Of a DNA stretch of 64,000 nucleotides, positions 37,871 to 49,107 are shown piece by piece. The DNA lies in contig NC_046680.1 in the NCBI RefSeq assembly GCF_009870125.1, positions 3,844,001 to 3,908,000 on the forward strand, written 5' to 3'. Within the stretch, counting starts at the first letter, position 1; every line of letters starts with the position of its first letter. The stretch comes from Drosophila pseudoobscura. Its lineage: Eukaryota; Arthropoda; Insecta; Diptera; Drosophilidae. The position numbers and the translations under genes are program-made. The notes under the pieces were generated by a model, which saw only the letters and a list, made by a program, of their open reading frames with translations, had not been told where the DNA came from and made no database searches.

Positions 37871-38785
37871 ATGGCTAATAATTATCTGCAGCCAGTGCAC
37901 AATTACTTTGATGACGTGGACCGATTCGAGGATGTCGATGATGATTTGTTTCTGAAGAACAAGCGAACAAGTGCTAGCAGCCACAAACCACAGCAGCGCA
38001 GCACCAACCCGTTCGAAAACGATGATGACGAGGACTCTACAACCTCTTCAATCTCAGCTCAGAGGCAGGCGTACGCAGAGAAGAGACGAGCAATAGAGCA
38101 ACGTACTCTAGACTCGACGGAAAAAAGCTTGGGTAATAATTTCAGAAAAGGCTCGCCAATTAAGAGGCGTTGTTAATTGATCACACACACGAAAACTCTA
38201 ACAGGTCTGCTCTACGAAACCGAGGAGGTTGGAAAGGCCACGGCCATAGAGCTGGCCAAGCAACGGGAGCAGTTGGAAAAGACCTCACATCAATTGGATG
38301 AAATCAACTCGACCTTACGCTTTAGCCAGCGTCATCTGAATGGTCTAAAGAGTGTATTCGGTGGACTGAAGAACTATTTGTCAGGCAATCGAGATCAGCC
38401 AACCTCGGCCACGGCCTCGCCCACGGCCAGTCAATCCTCGCAGGAAGCCAACAGTAATGTTAACGCTGGAGTCTTCGGGGGATCATCCGCTCCCATGTCA
38501 CCCTCTGAGCCCTACGATAACCATCCAGTAAGTCGGATCCGCGGAGAATCCAGCAGTAAATATCAGCCGACGACTCAGGCTGGCAACCCTTTTCAAGCTC
38601 AGTTGGACTCAAATCTTGAAGATATGTGTGACAATTTGTCGCGCTTGAAGTTTTTGGCAACTGATTTGGGCACTGAGATTGAATCGCAAAATGAGCTACT
38701 GGACAACATGAACTATAAAATCGAGGATGTCGACCTGAAGATGACCAGGCAAAACAAGGATATGAATAAATTGCTAAAAAAATAG
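37871..38785 (+). CDS. Snap29: SNAP29-type SNARE protein
   Basis: Two exons, 37871-38132 and 38205-38785, joined at G|GT into 280 residues (the family has about 260-285). It carries two SNARE helices. The Qb helix (about residues 70-145) spans the splice site, with its central Gln in AKQREQLEKT. The Qc helix occupies the last 60 residues, with its central Gln in EIESQNELLDNM. An NPF motif near residue 46 (STNPFEND), bound by EH-domain proteins in this family, and a second at AGNPFQAQ are present. There is no membrane anchor and no cysteine cluster for palmitoylation, as expected for SNAP29 rather than SNAP25. The protein bridges syntaxins and VAMPs in endosomal and autophagosome-lysosome fusion. 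AATAAA at 38947-38952 is the likely 3' end. Confidence 0.95.
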
Positions 38786-39082
38786 TTTTAATCATCTTTA
38801 TTGAATTCTTTATTATATTTATAACATAGTCATAACATATCTCTCGCGTAATGAATGACCAGGCCATTGCAAATGCATTCCTCATTTTAGTTTTCAGCTT
38901 TGTACTGATACACAAACCAAAAGCAAATATTCGCGTTCACTTATTGAATAAAAAGTTCATATAAACGAAAAAAACAAACCTTTTTCTAAAAAATTGGTTG
39001 CCCAATGGAAAATATTCTCATTTCCGCACTGCACAAAAGGTAGAATTGTTTTTTTTTCGAACTAGGTCTCGAACGAGCTGCA

Positions 39083-39259
39083 TCACTGCAGCTGATCCGA
39101 GAGAGGGAGTCCGAGTCTGAGGGACTGGCGCTCCAGAAATCCAGGCAAAGAGAAGAATAAATCCGTTGATTCCACGTAGATTGCTTGCAGGGGTACATAC
39201 AACACTTGGCCGGAACCAGCACTCCCCACATAAATATCACTTCTATCCGTCGCCTGCGA
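39083..39259 (-). CDS. Candidate terminal exon of an unrecognised gene
   Basis: On the minus strand, CCGTTTCTAG (ending at 39260) resembles a splice acceptor and is followed by 58 open codons and TGA. The stretch includes YVGSAGSGQVLYVPL and FFSLPGFLERQ, which do not look random, but I recognise no family. No upstream exon was found between here and shu, where repeat-like sequence lies. It could be a relic or chance. Confidence 0.2.
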   Translation of the reverse strand, partial: SQATDRSDIYVGSAGSGQVLYVPLQAIYVESTDLFFSLPGFLERQSLRLGLPLSDQLQ

Positions 39260-39419
39260 CTAGAAACGGTAAAAGATTTTCTAATTATACTAGACTACAA
39301 AATTAAATTTTTTAATAACTTTTCAAATACACAGATACATTTGGGCCGTTAGAAATGTTTAATGAATCATTGGTTCATTCCTTGGTGTGGTTTTATCTAT
39401 TCGTTCTATGAACTGGGAC

Positions 39420-39880
39420 ATCTGCATATGTACTCAGGAGTACTTAAAAGTAGCTAATCGTGTAGAAAAAAAAACTTTGTGGGCAGTTCGACCTTTTTCG
39501 TTACATTTTTTTGTTTATATAAAAAGTTCAGTAAAAGGGAGTGGCTAAAATTAGCATATCTTGAATAAAAATCGAGAAATACGGTTTCCCATCCTTGTCC
39601 GAACGATTAACCCATTGTCGCCCAAGGCGGTTTCTTAATATTCCACCAAAAATAAAGAAAATTGAATCATTTTGGCGCTGTTCCAGCTAAAGATATCGTG
39701 TGTGTGTGTTTTTTTTTTTTTAATTTCAGAGAAAAGATTTATTTTCCGCGGTTTAGCTCAATTTTTTATCATGTTTAAATAAAGAGGTCATAAGTGGGCT
39801 AAGGTCGTTTTTTCATCGGTATATACTTGGTATAGTTCTGAGGGTGTCACTGTCTAGCGCGCATTTTTTTAATTTTACCA
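39420..39880 (+). promoter_or_regulatory. Upstream region of shu with repeat piece (copy C) and weak promoter boxes
   Basis: GAGTACTTAAAAGTAG at 39438-39453 and the following TGTAGAAAA and GTGGGCAG match the left part of the repeat at 30690. Further on, CGGTATATACTTGGTATAG (about 39818) followed by GAGGGTGTCACTG (about 39839) is a degraded version of the Motif 6/Motif 1 pair, 70-100 bases before the shu ATG. A pure T run and TG repeat lie near 39700-39721. Confidence 0.45.
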
Positions 39881-39913
39881 AACAAGTTAAAGTTGGGAAA
39901 AAGTGTGGAAAAA

Positions 39914-41377
39914 ATGGAAGATAATTTTTCATATTGCACTCAAATGCTCAAGGAACCACTGCAACTTGGGTAAGCATCGAAATTTGACACATTTGCACAA
40001 TCATGTGCTCCCTAGACGCTGCCTCTTACTCTTCTAGAAAACTCGTTGGCTCTGGCTCACAATTTGAGGTAGAACAGTCGCCATTTGGGGCTGGCGATGA
40101 TGATTTTAATGTCGACGAAATGGAAGATAGTGATAACGCTCCAGATGTTGATGAAGAAGAGCTCGCTTCTCCATGGACCCAATCGTTCGAGGAACTCAAA
40201 AAATTGATGGAGCCGATCAATGAGAACATTTTTAAGCGCATCACACGTGAGGGGCACCAGGGCCGAGGTCTGGTGCCAGACAAGGCACGTGTCGCTGTGC
40301 GCTATAGTGGTTATTGGGAAGGCGAGAGTTCTCCTTTTGATTCCTCATTGATGCGCCGCAATAAATTCTATTTTGAGACCGGTGCCGGTTGCGATGTGCT
40401 AGAAGGCCTCCAGGCTGCTGTACTTACCATGCGCCCATATGAAAAAGCCGAATTTATTATATCCTATAAGTTGCTATTTCACGAGATGGGCTGCCCGCCG
40501 CGCATTAAACCACGTTCAGATGGACTTTTCAAAATCGAAGTTCTTCACTTTACATTGATCGGGGACTCAGATGCCTTCGCGTCAATGGCCGCTGTGGATC
40601 AGGACAAGTTTGCAATAGTTTACCCCAAGGCATTAGACATGCACATGCATGGCAAGGACTGTGTGAAGCGCTTTCGCTACCGCAACGCCATCACTGCCTT
40701 CGAGCGGGCCGTAAGCTCTCTAAACTATTGCCGCCTAGCCAATGATGAGGATGAGCGCAAGCAAATCGCTCTGTTGATCACCCTCAATGTAACTATGCAA
40801 CTTGTAGCGTCGTGGCTCATCCCCACTTATGTGTTTTTTCTTTTTTAAACTTTTCCAGCAAAACTTGATGATCTGCTACAATAAATTGCATAATCCCCAA
40901 CGCGTGTGCATTACGATGAAAGCCTTGCGGCGTCTCACTGAAAATAAGCCTTCCTGTAAGGCCCTCTACCAGGAAGGTTGCGCCCTGTCCGCCTTAGGCG
41001 AATATGAGGATGCTCGGTGTATTTTTATGCAGGCTCAAGCCAAACAGCCCGATAACAATGAGATCAGTGCTAAGATTACTGACCTGGACAAAAAAATCAA
41101 AAAATACAAAGAGGCATCTCAGGACATTTGGACTCGTGCGTTGTCAGGCCAGAAGTTTAAAGAAGTAAAGGATGAAACCAAATGTAATCCCAGTCTTGAA
41201 GAACTTGTGAAGGTGCTTGAGACTTCCGAAAAATCGTCGGTGGAATTTTTGCGGGGTGCCTATATAAACTCGGACATTGTAATGTTATCCAAAATGGCCA
41301 AGGAGCACAAAATGAAACTAACGGTGTCTGCTATTGACGAGAATGAGTTGACGTTGTCCAAGCTAAATCTGCACTGA
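39914..41377 (+). CDS. shu: Shutdown: FKBP/TPR co-chaperone of the piRNA pathway
   Basis: Three exons, 39914-39969, 40038-40788 and 40859-41377, give 441 residues. The small first exon encodes MEDNFSYCTQMLKEPLQLG and fixes the start. An acidic segment (about 35-60) precedes an FKBP-type domain (VAVRYSGYWEGE, FYFETGAG.DVLEGL, AEFIISYKLLFHEMG, PRI..DGLFKIEVLHF), in which several residues needed for isomerase activity are not obvious. TPR repeats follow from about residue 230 (KDCVKRFRYRNAITAFERA; CYNKLHNPQRVCITMKAL; LYQEGCALSALGEYEDA). In D. melanogaster, shutdown works with Hsp90 to load piRNAs onto PIWI proteins in gonads and is needed for fertility. AATAAA at 41409-41414 ends the transcript, convergent with the roadblock-type gene. 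Confidence 0.94.
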
Positions 41378-41754
41378 TGTGTTTCCCATTGAAGGATTAA
41401 TCCATATAAATAAAAAACATACAACCAAATTCAATATTTTACATTAGTTCTAGAAGAACTTAACGTTTATGTTGTACATACTGAAGAGTATGAAAATGAA
41501 ATGTGTTTTATAAATACGAGTACAAGAATATATTTACTTTCTGTTGGTCAGAAAATGTCATCTGTTTTTGGAATATATTTTGTTTTTAAGCTGAAGCTCT
41601 GAGGACTATTTATTACTTATTTGATTGAATTTATATTCAGGTAGTCACATAAATGAACAGTTTGTTTTGTTTGGGCTGTGTACAAAGTGAGAAGAATGAT
41701 TTACGCGTAGGAAGTTGGATGACTAACAACGTAGATATATGTAGGAGTAACTAT

Positions 41755-42197
41755 TTAAAAATTGGAGGAATGACGATTTAGATCCTCAACCTTAAGATGT
41801 GTATCCTTTGGATTTTGCACTACCAAAACGGTTATCTTGCCATCAGGTGTTAGCAGGACCTCGTGGAATCTGGTACGGACTCGCAACATGGTCAGGAGCT
41901 GTGGTGGCTCCATTTTTGATAGAAATGCCTGACACTTTTCACGCAAATTCTCATAGAGACAGGCATGTTGAAGTGCGTCTTGGCGTTCCATTGACGTTTT
42001 GATCGGCACACCGGAACGATTCATGATTAGTATTTCTTCAACCCCTGGCTTTTTTTCTAAAAGTCGGTATACCTCATCAATATAACTCTTGGTACGTTTG
42101 GGCTGTGGAATTGGCGATTCGTTAGTTGAATTATAATACTTTGAGCTCTACATTTGATAGATAGGTATGTGCAAACCTCAGTTTCGGCTGCCTGCAT
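41755..42197 (-). CDS. Roadblock/LC7-type dynein light chain
   Basis: Two exons on the minus strand: 42197-42177 (MQAAETE) and 42102-41755, giving 122 residues, slightly longer than the 97-residue canonical roadblock. The LC7 fold is clear: YIDEVYRLLEKKPGVEEILIMNRSGVPIKTSM, then LRVRTRFHEVLLTPDG and ITVLVVQNPKD. The family forms dimers on cytoplasmic dynein intermediate chains. Fly genomes carry several diverged, often testis-biased copies, and this looks like one of them. The extension after NPKD ends in HSSNF. The donor GAG|GTTTGC is weak, so the first exon is less certain than the second. The stop lies 378 bases from that of shu, tail to tail. Confidence 0.85.
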
Positions 42198-44078
42198 TGT
42201 GTGTATTATATCTCAGAGCTCTACGCTTTGAGATCAGCTTGTAGCTCAAAAATAATGAATTTACTTGTTTAAATCAACTATCGCTAAGCTTGCTACATCA
42301 TCTTTATTGGTATAATTTAACACTATAAAAAGTGCTTAGGCACACACTCCATCTACTCCATCAGCCCATCGTTTGGCACTGACTTTCGTCATAAATAAAA
42401 CCATTGCTAGAATAATCAACAACAGAATAAATAACAATTTAAGTCTCATCTTAGCTGCTATCTTTAGTTACAAATATTTTCGTACGAAGTCGTAAACAGT
42501 TTTTGTATTATCAACAATTAACACACACATTTTAAACCATGAAAATAGAATTATGACTGGATTGAATGAAGTGAAACTCAAATTTTATTTAAAATTTAAA
42601 CAAATTTTGGCGGCTAGTTTCAAATTGACCATAAGGGTTTCTTAATGCAAGCAGTTTATTTAAGTGTGAACTGCTTGCTCAACAAAATTCACAATTTTCC
42701 GATTTTTGTGGAGTGACCTGTTTGGTGCTGCGCGTTGAGTCTCGCAGACTCTTTTGATGACATAGGTTCGAGACCGCCCGGAGACAAAGACTCAAATTTC
42801 ATTGCGTTTTTGAAATGAATCGCTGAGAGCGGTGCCCCTCTCTTTGGCCGGGTTAATTTTACAATAATTAATGCCGTAAATGCAAGAGGAGGTAGATTGA
42901 TTGAACAGGTGGGAATTCGCCTTCGGTGCCCGTAACGGTTGTCAAATCCGTGGGAAAACTATCATCCTTGTTTCCCTCCACAATATTTTGAACATTTATT
43001 TACGAAACTCAAAGAGTATAGGCGTATAAGGGCAAGGGTGGGCTGGCATTTATATTTCTGACCCGATATCTGTTCTTGACGCCTAGTTCTCAGAGGCAGA
43101 GAAACCAAATTTTGTGTGTAATGGGTCGCGGTTTTCTAGTGTGATGGTTGCTGTAAACTAGTAAACTTTTCTAGAGATCATGGGTAGCTATGGGGGATCT
43201 TTCGCCCCGGGGCTATTTGCATGGGCTGGATCTTTTAGTTGTTCTAGTTAAACACATAAAAAAGATTTTATTTGCCAACCTGGCGTTACGGGTTACAGAA
43301 ATCCAGTCGATTGTTTCATATGTATAGCCGCGCGGATTCAGGTGTTGTTATTTCGAGTTTACCCACCCAACCATGTAAACACTGCTCTTTTATTCCGTGT
43401 TAGTCCTTAAGCCTTAATATATTCTCCTCCCAGTACCCCATTGTAATTACTTTACTCCAATTAAATATCGACTAATCTTCATTGTATTTTCATTATAATA
43501 ATCATACATTACAGCCTGTCAGCTTCTGGCGTTTTGTGAGGATATGCGCCATCGAAGTTACTGAGCCATCACTTGGGAAGTGTGCCGCCTCAATGATTTT
43601 ACATTATTCAAAAATTCCGAACTTCTCATAAAACGATTTAACACGATAATAGCTTGATTCTAGGGGTTTGATCAACTATATGTATAGGAATAAGAATTTA
43701 TGTACATACATATATGCATGGGCTTTTTCTTAATATATGTATGACGATGAGAAAATTTAAATGCAAAACTAAAATATTATTGTTATCAGCAATCAGTCTT
43801 GTTGGTGGCTTATAATTGGTTCTCTATCGCTGCAACGAACATGCATGCAAGTGGGGGTTATTTAACTGTAACTGTATGGAACAGTAATTAAATGTTGGGT
43901 CTTAAAACAGGGCTTAATTCTGGAGAGCACTTATTAAATTTCGGCACGCGAATTGATATATTGAGGCGGCCTTGGCATGTGCACCCTTAACAGAATTAAC
44001 TGATATTAGCCGCATGTGCGAAAATTCATTGGTAGAGTTTGGTTACCTGATGGAAGGGGCTATGTAACTTGCTTTTAT
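42198..44078. other. Gene-free DNA upstream of the roadblock-type gene
   Basis: No gene is recognised. A stretch at 42735-42790 contains GGTTCGAGACC, which resembles a tRNA T-arm, but the rest of a tRNA fold is missing. The remainder is AT-rich intergenic sequence. Confidence 0.45.
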
Positions 44079-45208
44079 TATACCCGATACTCAAAATGAG
44101 TATTGGGGTATATTAGATTTGTGGTAAAAGTGGATGTGTGTAACGTCCAGAAGGAATCGTTTCCGACCCCATAAAGTATATATATTCTTGATCAGCATCA
44201 ATAGCCGAGTCGATTGAGCCATGTCTGTCTGTCCGTCTGTCCGTCCGTCCGTCCGTCCGTCTGTCCGTCTGTCCGTCTGTCCGTCCCCTTCAGCGCCTAA
44301 TGCTCAAAGACTATAAGAGCTAGAGCAACGATGTTTTGGATCCAGACTTCTGTGATATGTCACTGCTCCAAAAATATTTCAAAACTTTGCCCCGCCCACT
44401 TCCGCCCCCACAAAGGGCGAAAATCTGTGGCATCCACAATTTCGACGATACGAGAAAACTAAAAACGCAGAATCGTAGAAGATGACTATATCTTCTAGAG
44501 TGCAAAATCTGAACCAGATCGTATAATTATTACAGCCAGAATCACGAAAACAATTTCACTCTTTCTCGCTCTGTCTCACTCTAACACACAGGTTTCATGG
44601 TCGGTTTTGCCAATTGCAAAATATGAGCTCAAGGATCTCAGAACCTATAAAAGCCAGAGCAACCAAATTTGGTATCCACACTCCTGTGATATCGGACCTT
44701 GACCGTTTCATGTCCAAATTTCGCCACACCCCCTTCCGCCCCCGCAAAGCACGAAAATCTGAGGCAACCACAAATCTCAGAGACTATTAAGGCTAGAGTA
44801 ACCAAATTTGGTACACACACTCCTTTAAGATGTCACTATAAAACGTATATCTCAGAATTTCGCCCCACCCCCATCCGCCCCCACAAAGGACGAAAATCTG
44901 TTGCATCCACAATATTGCAGATTTGAGAAAACTAAAAACGCAGAATCAGAGATAATGACCATATCTATTAGATTGCTGAATCTGGATCAGATCAGATCAT
45001 TTTTATAGCCAAAAGGAACAAATCAATTTGCAGTGGCTACGCAGCGCCCGACGTCACGCTCAGACTGATTTTCTGTCTCTCTCGCACGCACTCTTTGTCG
45101 TGTCGTTCAATATTAGCGGCGTCTGCCGGAGGAGAGCCATACTGACTTAGTATCGGGTATAACCGTAGAGTTGCGGTGTCCGCAGCAACTCACAACGTTC
45201 CACCTCGT
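44079..45208 (+). mobile_element. DINE-1/SGM-type repeat, copy 2 (nearly full length)
   Basis: At 1,130 bases it is the most complete copy. TATACCCGATACT at the left and AGTATCGGGTATA near 45152-45164 form 13-base subterminal inverted repeats. After the right repeat comes a tail with a hairpin (GAGTTGC..GCAACTC) and CTCGTT. A TCTGTCCG microsatellite lies at 44223-44285. Both ends are kept, so it is the best reference for the other copies in the window. Confidence 0.88.
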
Positions 45209-45461
45209 TTTTTTGTTCTTTCTTCGGTTCCCTCTATTAATATTATTCTTAGGGAACGCTCTAAAGCACAAGGGCTGGATAATACAACCGAGATAACCTA
45301 AAAAACATATCTACATATGTACATATATTCCATAGAAGATGAGACGGACACCACATTTTGGTTCCCATGATGTCACTGTCCTGTATATGAGCAATTGATC
45401 GATGAGCATCACCAAGTGATGGTCTACTCACAGATTCGCTTGGGCTTTCGTACTGTCTTCT

Positions 45462-45518
45462 GGTACGACGTTGTTGAAGGCTCCCTCGCTGGTACGACGT
45501 TGTTGAAGCTCCCTCGCT
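45462..45518 (+). repeat. Tandem duplication, unit 28-29 bases
   Basis: The unit beginning GGTACGACGTTGTTGAAG occurs at 45462-45490 and again, one base shorter, at 45491-45518, directly abutting. It looks like a recent replication slip. Confidence 0.8.
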
Positions 45519-46359
45519 GTCGAGAAAGAGAGATTACTTCATGGAGTGCCGTTTCCGTGGATGTTGTAGCCATGTAAGTATTTATAGGTGATCTCAGTTT
45601 TAGCCTAGTTTTTTCCATGTTACACTAATTCTTTTGAGGTACCCCACCAAAGAGTTGCTTTTGAGAGGATCTTTTGTAGCCTAGCAAGTTCTAAAGTAGT
45701 TGTAGACTAGCTTTGTAGTCTGACCAGTGTTACTCTTAGTTATCACTTTTAACTCTGTTGAAAAAGAGTTCGGCATCTTCTGAGTAGGCCATCTACTTGT
45801 TTTGACCACCAGACTACCCTAGGTTTTTGTTTCATACCTAGCGTTGTTTCATGCTTCCGTGAACCTGTTGTGTGTCTGGATATATTGGTGATTTAGAGGG
45901 GAGTAACTCCGCCAAGGTTGTGCTATATATTTGGATAAATATAGTCAACAGTTTGTGGCTCTCGAGGGATGGTATCGCCTCGAAATACCTGTGTTCTGAG
46001 AAGGAGTGGTCCTCTAGGACTTTTCAGCTCTTGAAAGCTCGCCGCCGTGTTTCTCTCTCTCCGCCTTCTCTCCTACATTCTCAAGCTTCTGGATTAGTAC
46101 TACTTCGCTTTTAACAGAGTTAAGAGGGTCCTTCCGGAATTTTCCCTACTCTGCTGGGAACTCCAGCGTTCATGCCAACTTGTCATAACAAATTACAGAC
46201 AAAACAAGGTTGTAGACCCGATCTAGTAGATCTCCTGCCGATAATTCGAATTTGCAAAATCTTTAATCGGCAATGTCCTTCACCGGTACTTGTGACTCAC
46301 AGCGTCCCAACAGGTTGAGTTGGGGAGCATTCAAGCAACAGAAAAAAAAACTTTTACCA

Positions 46360-46458
46360 GCGAGGCTCGAGTTGCGTGTATTTTGTTTTTGCATTCTTTG
46401 CCCCGAGGCTTTGCGAGGCTCGAGTTGCGTGTATTTTGTTTTTGCATTCTTTGCCCCG
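46360..46458 (+). repeat. Tandem duplication, unit 46 bases, period 53
   Basis: The unit GCGAGGCTCGAGTTGCGTGT and the following TTTTG..TTTGCCCCG is present at 46360-46405 and 46413-46458 with no visible change. A diverged third unit follows to about 46510. The near identity indicates a young event. Confidence 0.8.
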
Positions 46459-49107
46459 CGCCTCAAGGACACTGCTTGTACATATTTTGTTTTTACAGCC
46501 TTCTGCTTGTGCGCCTTGACCCATTAACAGTTTTTCTTTTTGTTAAAACCCATTAATTTTTATTAATTTTCATTATAAATTATATTTTTCGTTTTGGTTT
46601 GGCATTATTGGAGTATATGTATTTTTGCTTACACTTTAATCTTCGTATAACATATATAATATATATTTAATTACCGAAACAGCAAAATATAGGATACATA
46701 TGTGTATATTAGTTTTAACGATGCACATTTTCAAGACCCTTTCAAGATATTGTACATTGAGCGGGTGGGATGTTACAAATGTTACACGTTTTTCTGTGGG
46801 TACGTCGATATCGATATGAATATTTCGAATTTACTTGTATTCGGAACGCCATCAAGTTACATGCATTTCAATATCTATTCTATTCAATATCTATTCTCTT
46901 GATAGTCAAAAAAATTGGTATAAATATGAATATACTCTGTTTTGGGAAGTAGCACATTTTTTTTCTTACATCACCACATTTTCTACTCATAATGAAAAAT
47001 AATGTACAAACAATGTATCTGAATTGACAGGAATTTGGTTTTTCTTTCTTCGTTTTAAGATTCCGGCAAATTGCTTTTGATTTTCGATATTATCATTTTA
47101 ATTAAGTAATGTATTATTTACAATATACATAATTGCCTTTTTATATTTTTTGACAGCCATTATGCATTTCAGTATATGTACATATACTCGTATGTATATT
47201 ATTGTTAATAATTCTACTCTAATTTTAATCTTGGGCTTTGTCACAGGTACACATCCATGTCAATTAACAAACATGCAACATCAATGTATTATTCATCTGT
47301 AAATACTTATAAATATAGACATATATTCTCTTTATGTTATGTGTCTGATAAAAATACGTTCTAGGTACATATGTATGTAGGCTTGGGTCACAGCTACTGC
47401 GCTAACAAAACAACAACAACAACAACAACAAAGGATCCAAGTAACAAAAATGTTTACTTTAATATTCCTGTTTCCATGACTTACGACTAAAATGTGTTGA
47501 CATAGTAAAATCGAAAACTATGTTGAGCTTGTTCAAATTATTTATCACACATTTTTTTGGGATTTTTCGGGTAGGGGTATTTTAATCAGTAAAATTATAC
47601 ATTGATAGGCACACTTAAATAAATTGCTGACTTTTAAATGATATATGTATTATTAATACAAAGAGATGTCTGTCACAATTATATAATGGATAACACGAAG
47701 ATTTCAATAATATCAGTACATATATAAAACAAATGTAACGTAACGTAAAATTTTTTCCATAAATAGCTGCAGAGGCAGATATAAACACATGCAAATGTTT
47801 ATATAATATTCATATATGTATATAAATATATAGCTATGTATATGTGTATATATTTTTCTATTTATTTTGTATATTTTATTTAATATATCGTTTCTTTGCC
47901 GTTAAATTGGGCAACTAATAAATTACATTTCAAACATGAATACACAACAATGGTTATATAAATTCTTGAATTGTAGTAATAGTTATTGTTTTATTTTTGT
48001 TCTGTTTTTCTATGAGCATTTTGATTTTAGTTTAGTATCTCTAATTCGCACACATAAAACATTTATAACTATATTTTTGTTTCTTTATCATACAACTGCA
48101 CGCAAATCGATTGGATCTGATGCAACTTCATTTTCATTTAGGTACATGAGTCTCTCATTTGGTTACGCCTAAGAAAACATGGGGTACAGCGAGTGTATAG
48201 TTAGATATACATTTACAGAGATTATGAGATATATACGAGTATATATATGTACAATGTGCATACATATACAATACAGGAGCTCTGTATATAAAATACAAAG
48301 TTACCCTTTCTACTCCGTCTGATCGCTCTTTCCAAAATATTTTTAAAAATATTTGTGGTATAAAACAACACAAACAAAGAAATGCTTTCTTATTTTTACA
48401 TTATTTGTATATTTTTATATAAATTGTTTTTGTTTAAAAACTTTAAACGTTTGCTTTTGCACATTGCTATTAATTTCGTTTGATTTCATTATCAAATTGG
48501 GTTGCAAATTCGCACACTCATATATTTGTATGGATGTATTGAAAGTGCATACATATGTACCTCCATATAAACATACATATAAACAAACTACAGGACATTC
48601 TCATCTCATCTCCCTCATCGAGCCTACTAAATTCTACGTTAACTTGTTCGTAATGGCAATCAAGTCTTTCCAAATCCACACCCACATCCATCTCCGCTCC
48701 ATGCTATTATATCTTCATTAGGTATGCACTAAGGAACAGAATTCTCATAAATAGGTACTCATAGGAAACATGAAGGTTTTTCTGTTTTGTCTTTCCCGTT
48801 GGAAATCTTCGTTCATATTCATCCTAATTTCTGCCTGTCTCCCGTAAAATTAAATCCAAATTAAAGATTCCTAAAATATTTTCTTTCCGATTATCTACAT
48901 ACATATATGTATAAACATCTAAACGCATAACAATCATATATGGTTAGGTTGCCGTTGGGCTAACAAAATTTGTTTGCTTAGCTCGTTAGATATATAATAC
49001 TTATAAAAATAGTATTCGATATTGGGCAATAGTATGATCTCAACAGATTCATTCTATCCCATTTACCTATTTTTAGTTTTATGAGAATACGAGATCACTT
49101 CGTCTGC

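Larger units (their letters stand above)
45209..49107. other. Long AT-rich gene-free region, in part 3' flank of GlyT
   Basis: No gene is recognised. The 45240-46560 part is richer in GC and could be old transposon sequence. From 46560 to 49100 it is very AT-rich with many TATGTA tracts and a CAA run at about 47408-47432. The GlyT 3' UTR must extend into its right end from 49107 leftwards; candidate minus-strand AATAAA signals are numerous and cannot be ranked. Confidence 0.45.

Noticed and set aside
42735-42790. tRNA-like T-arm GGTTCGAGACC
   Set aside because: No matching acceptor stem, D-arm or anticodon arm could be laid out around it.
44223-44285. TCTGTCCG tandem units that resemble a small repeat array
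   Set aside because: These are the variable microsatellite inside DINE-1, with no spacers; not a CRISPR array, which is also not expected in an animal genome.
44699-44926. Recurring 75-codon frames (also at 53059-53286, 61424-61651, 15626-15928)
   Set aside because: They all fall in DINE-1 copies at the same place and reflect shared repeat sequence, not a conserved gene.
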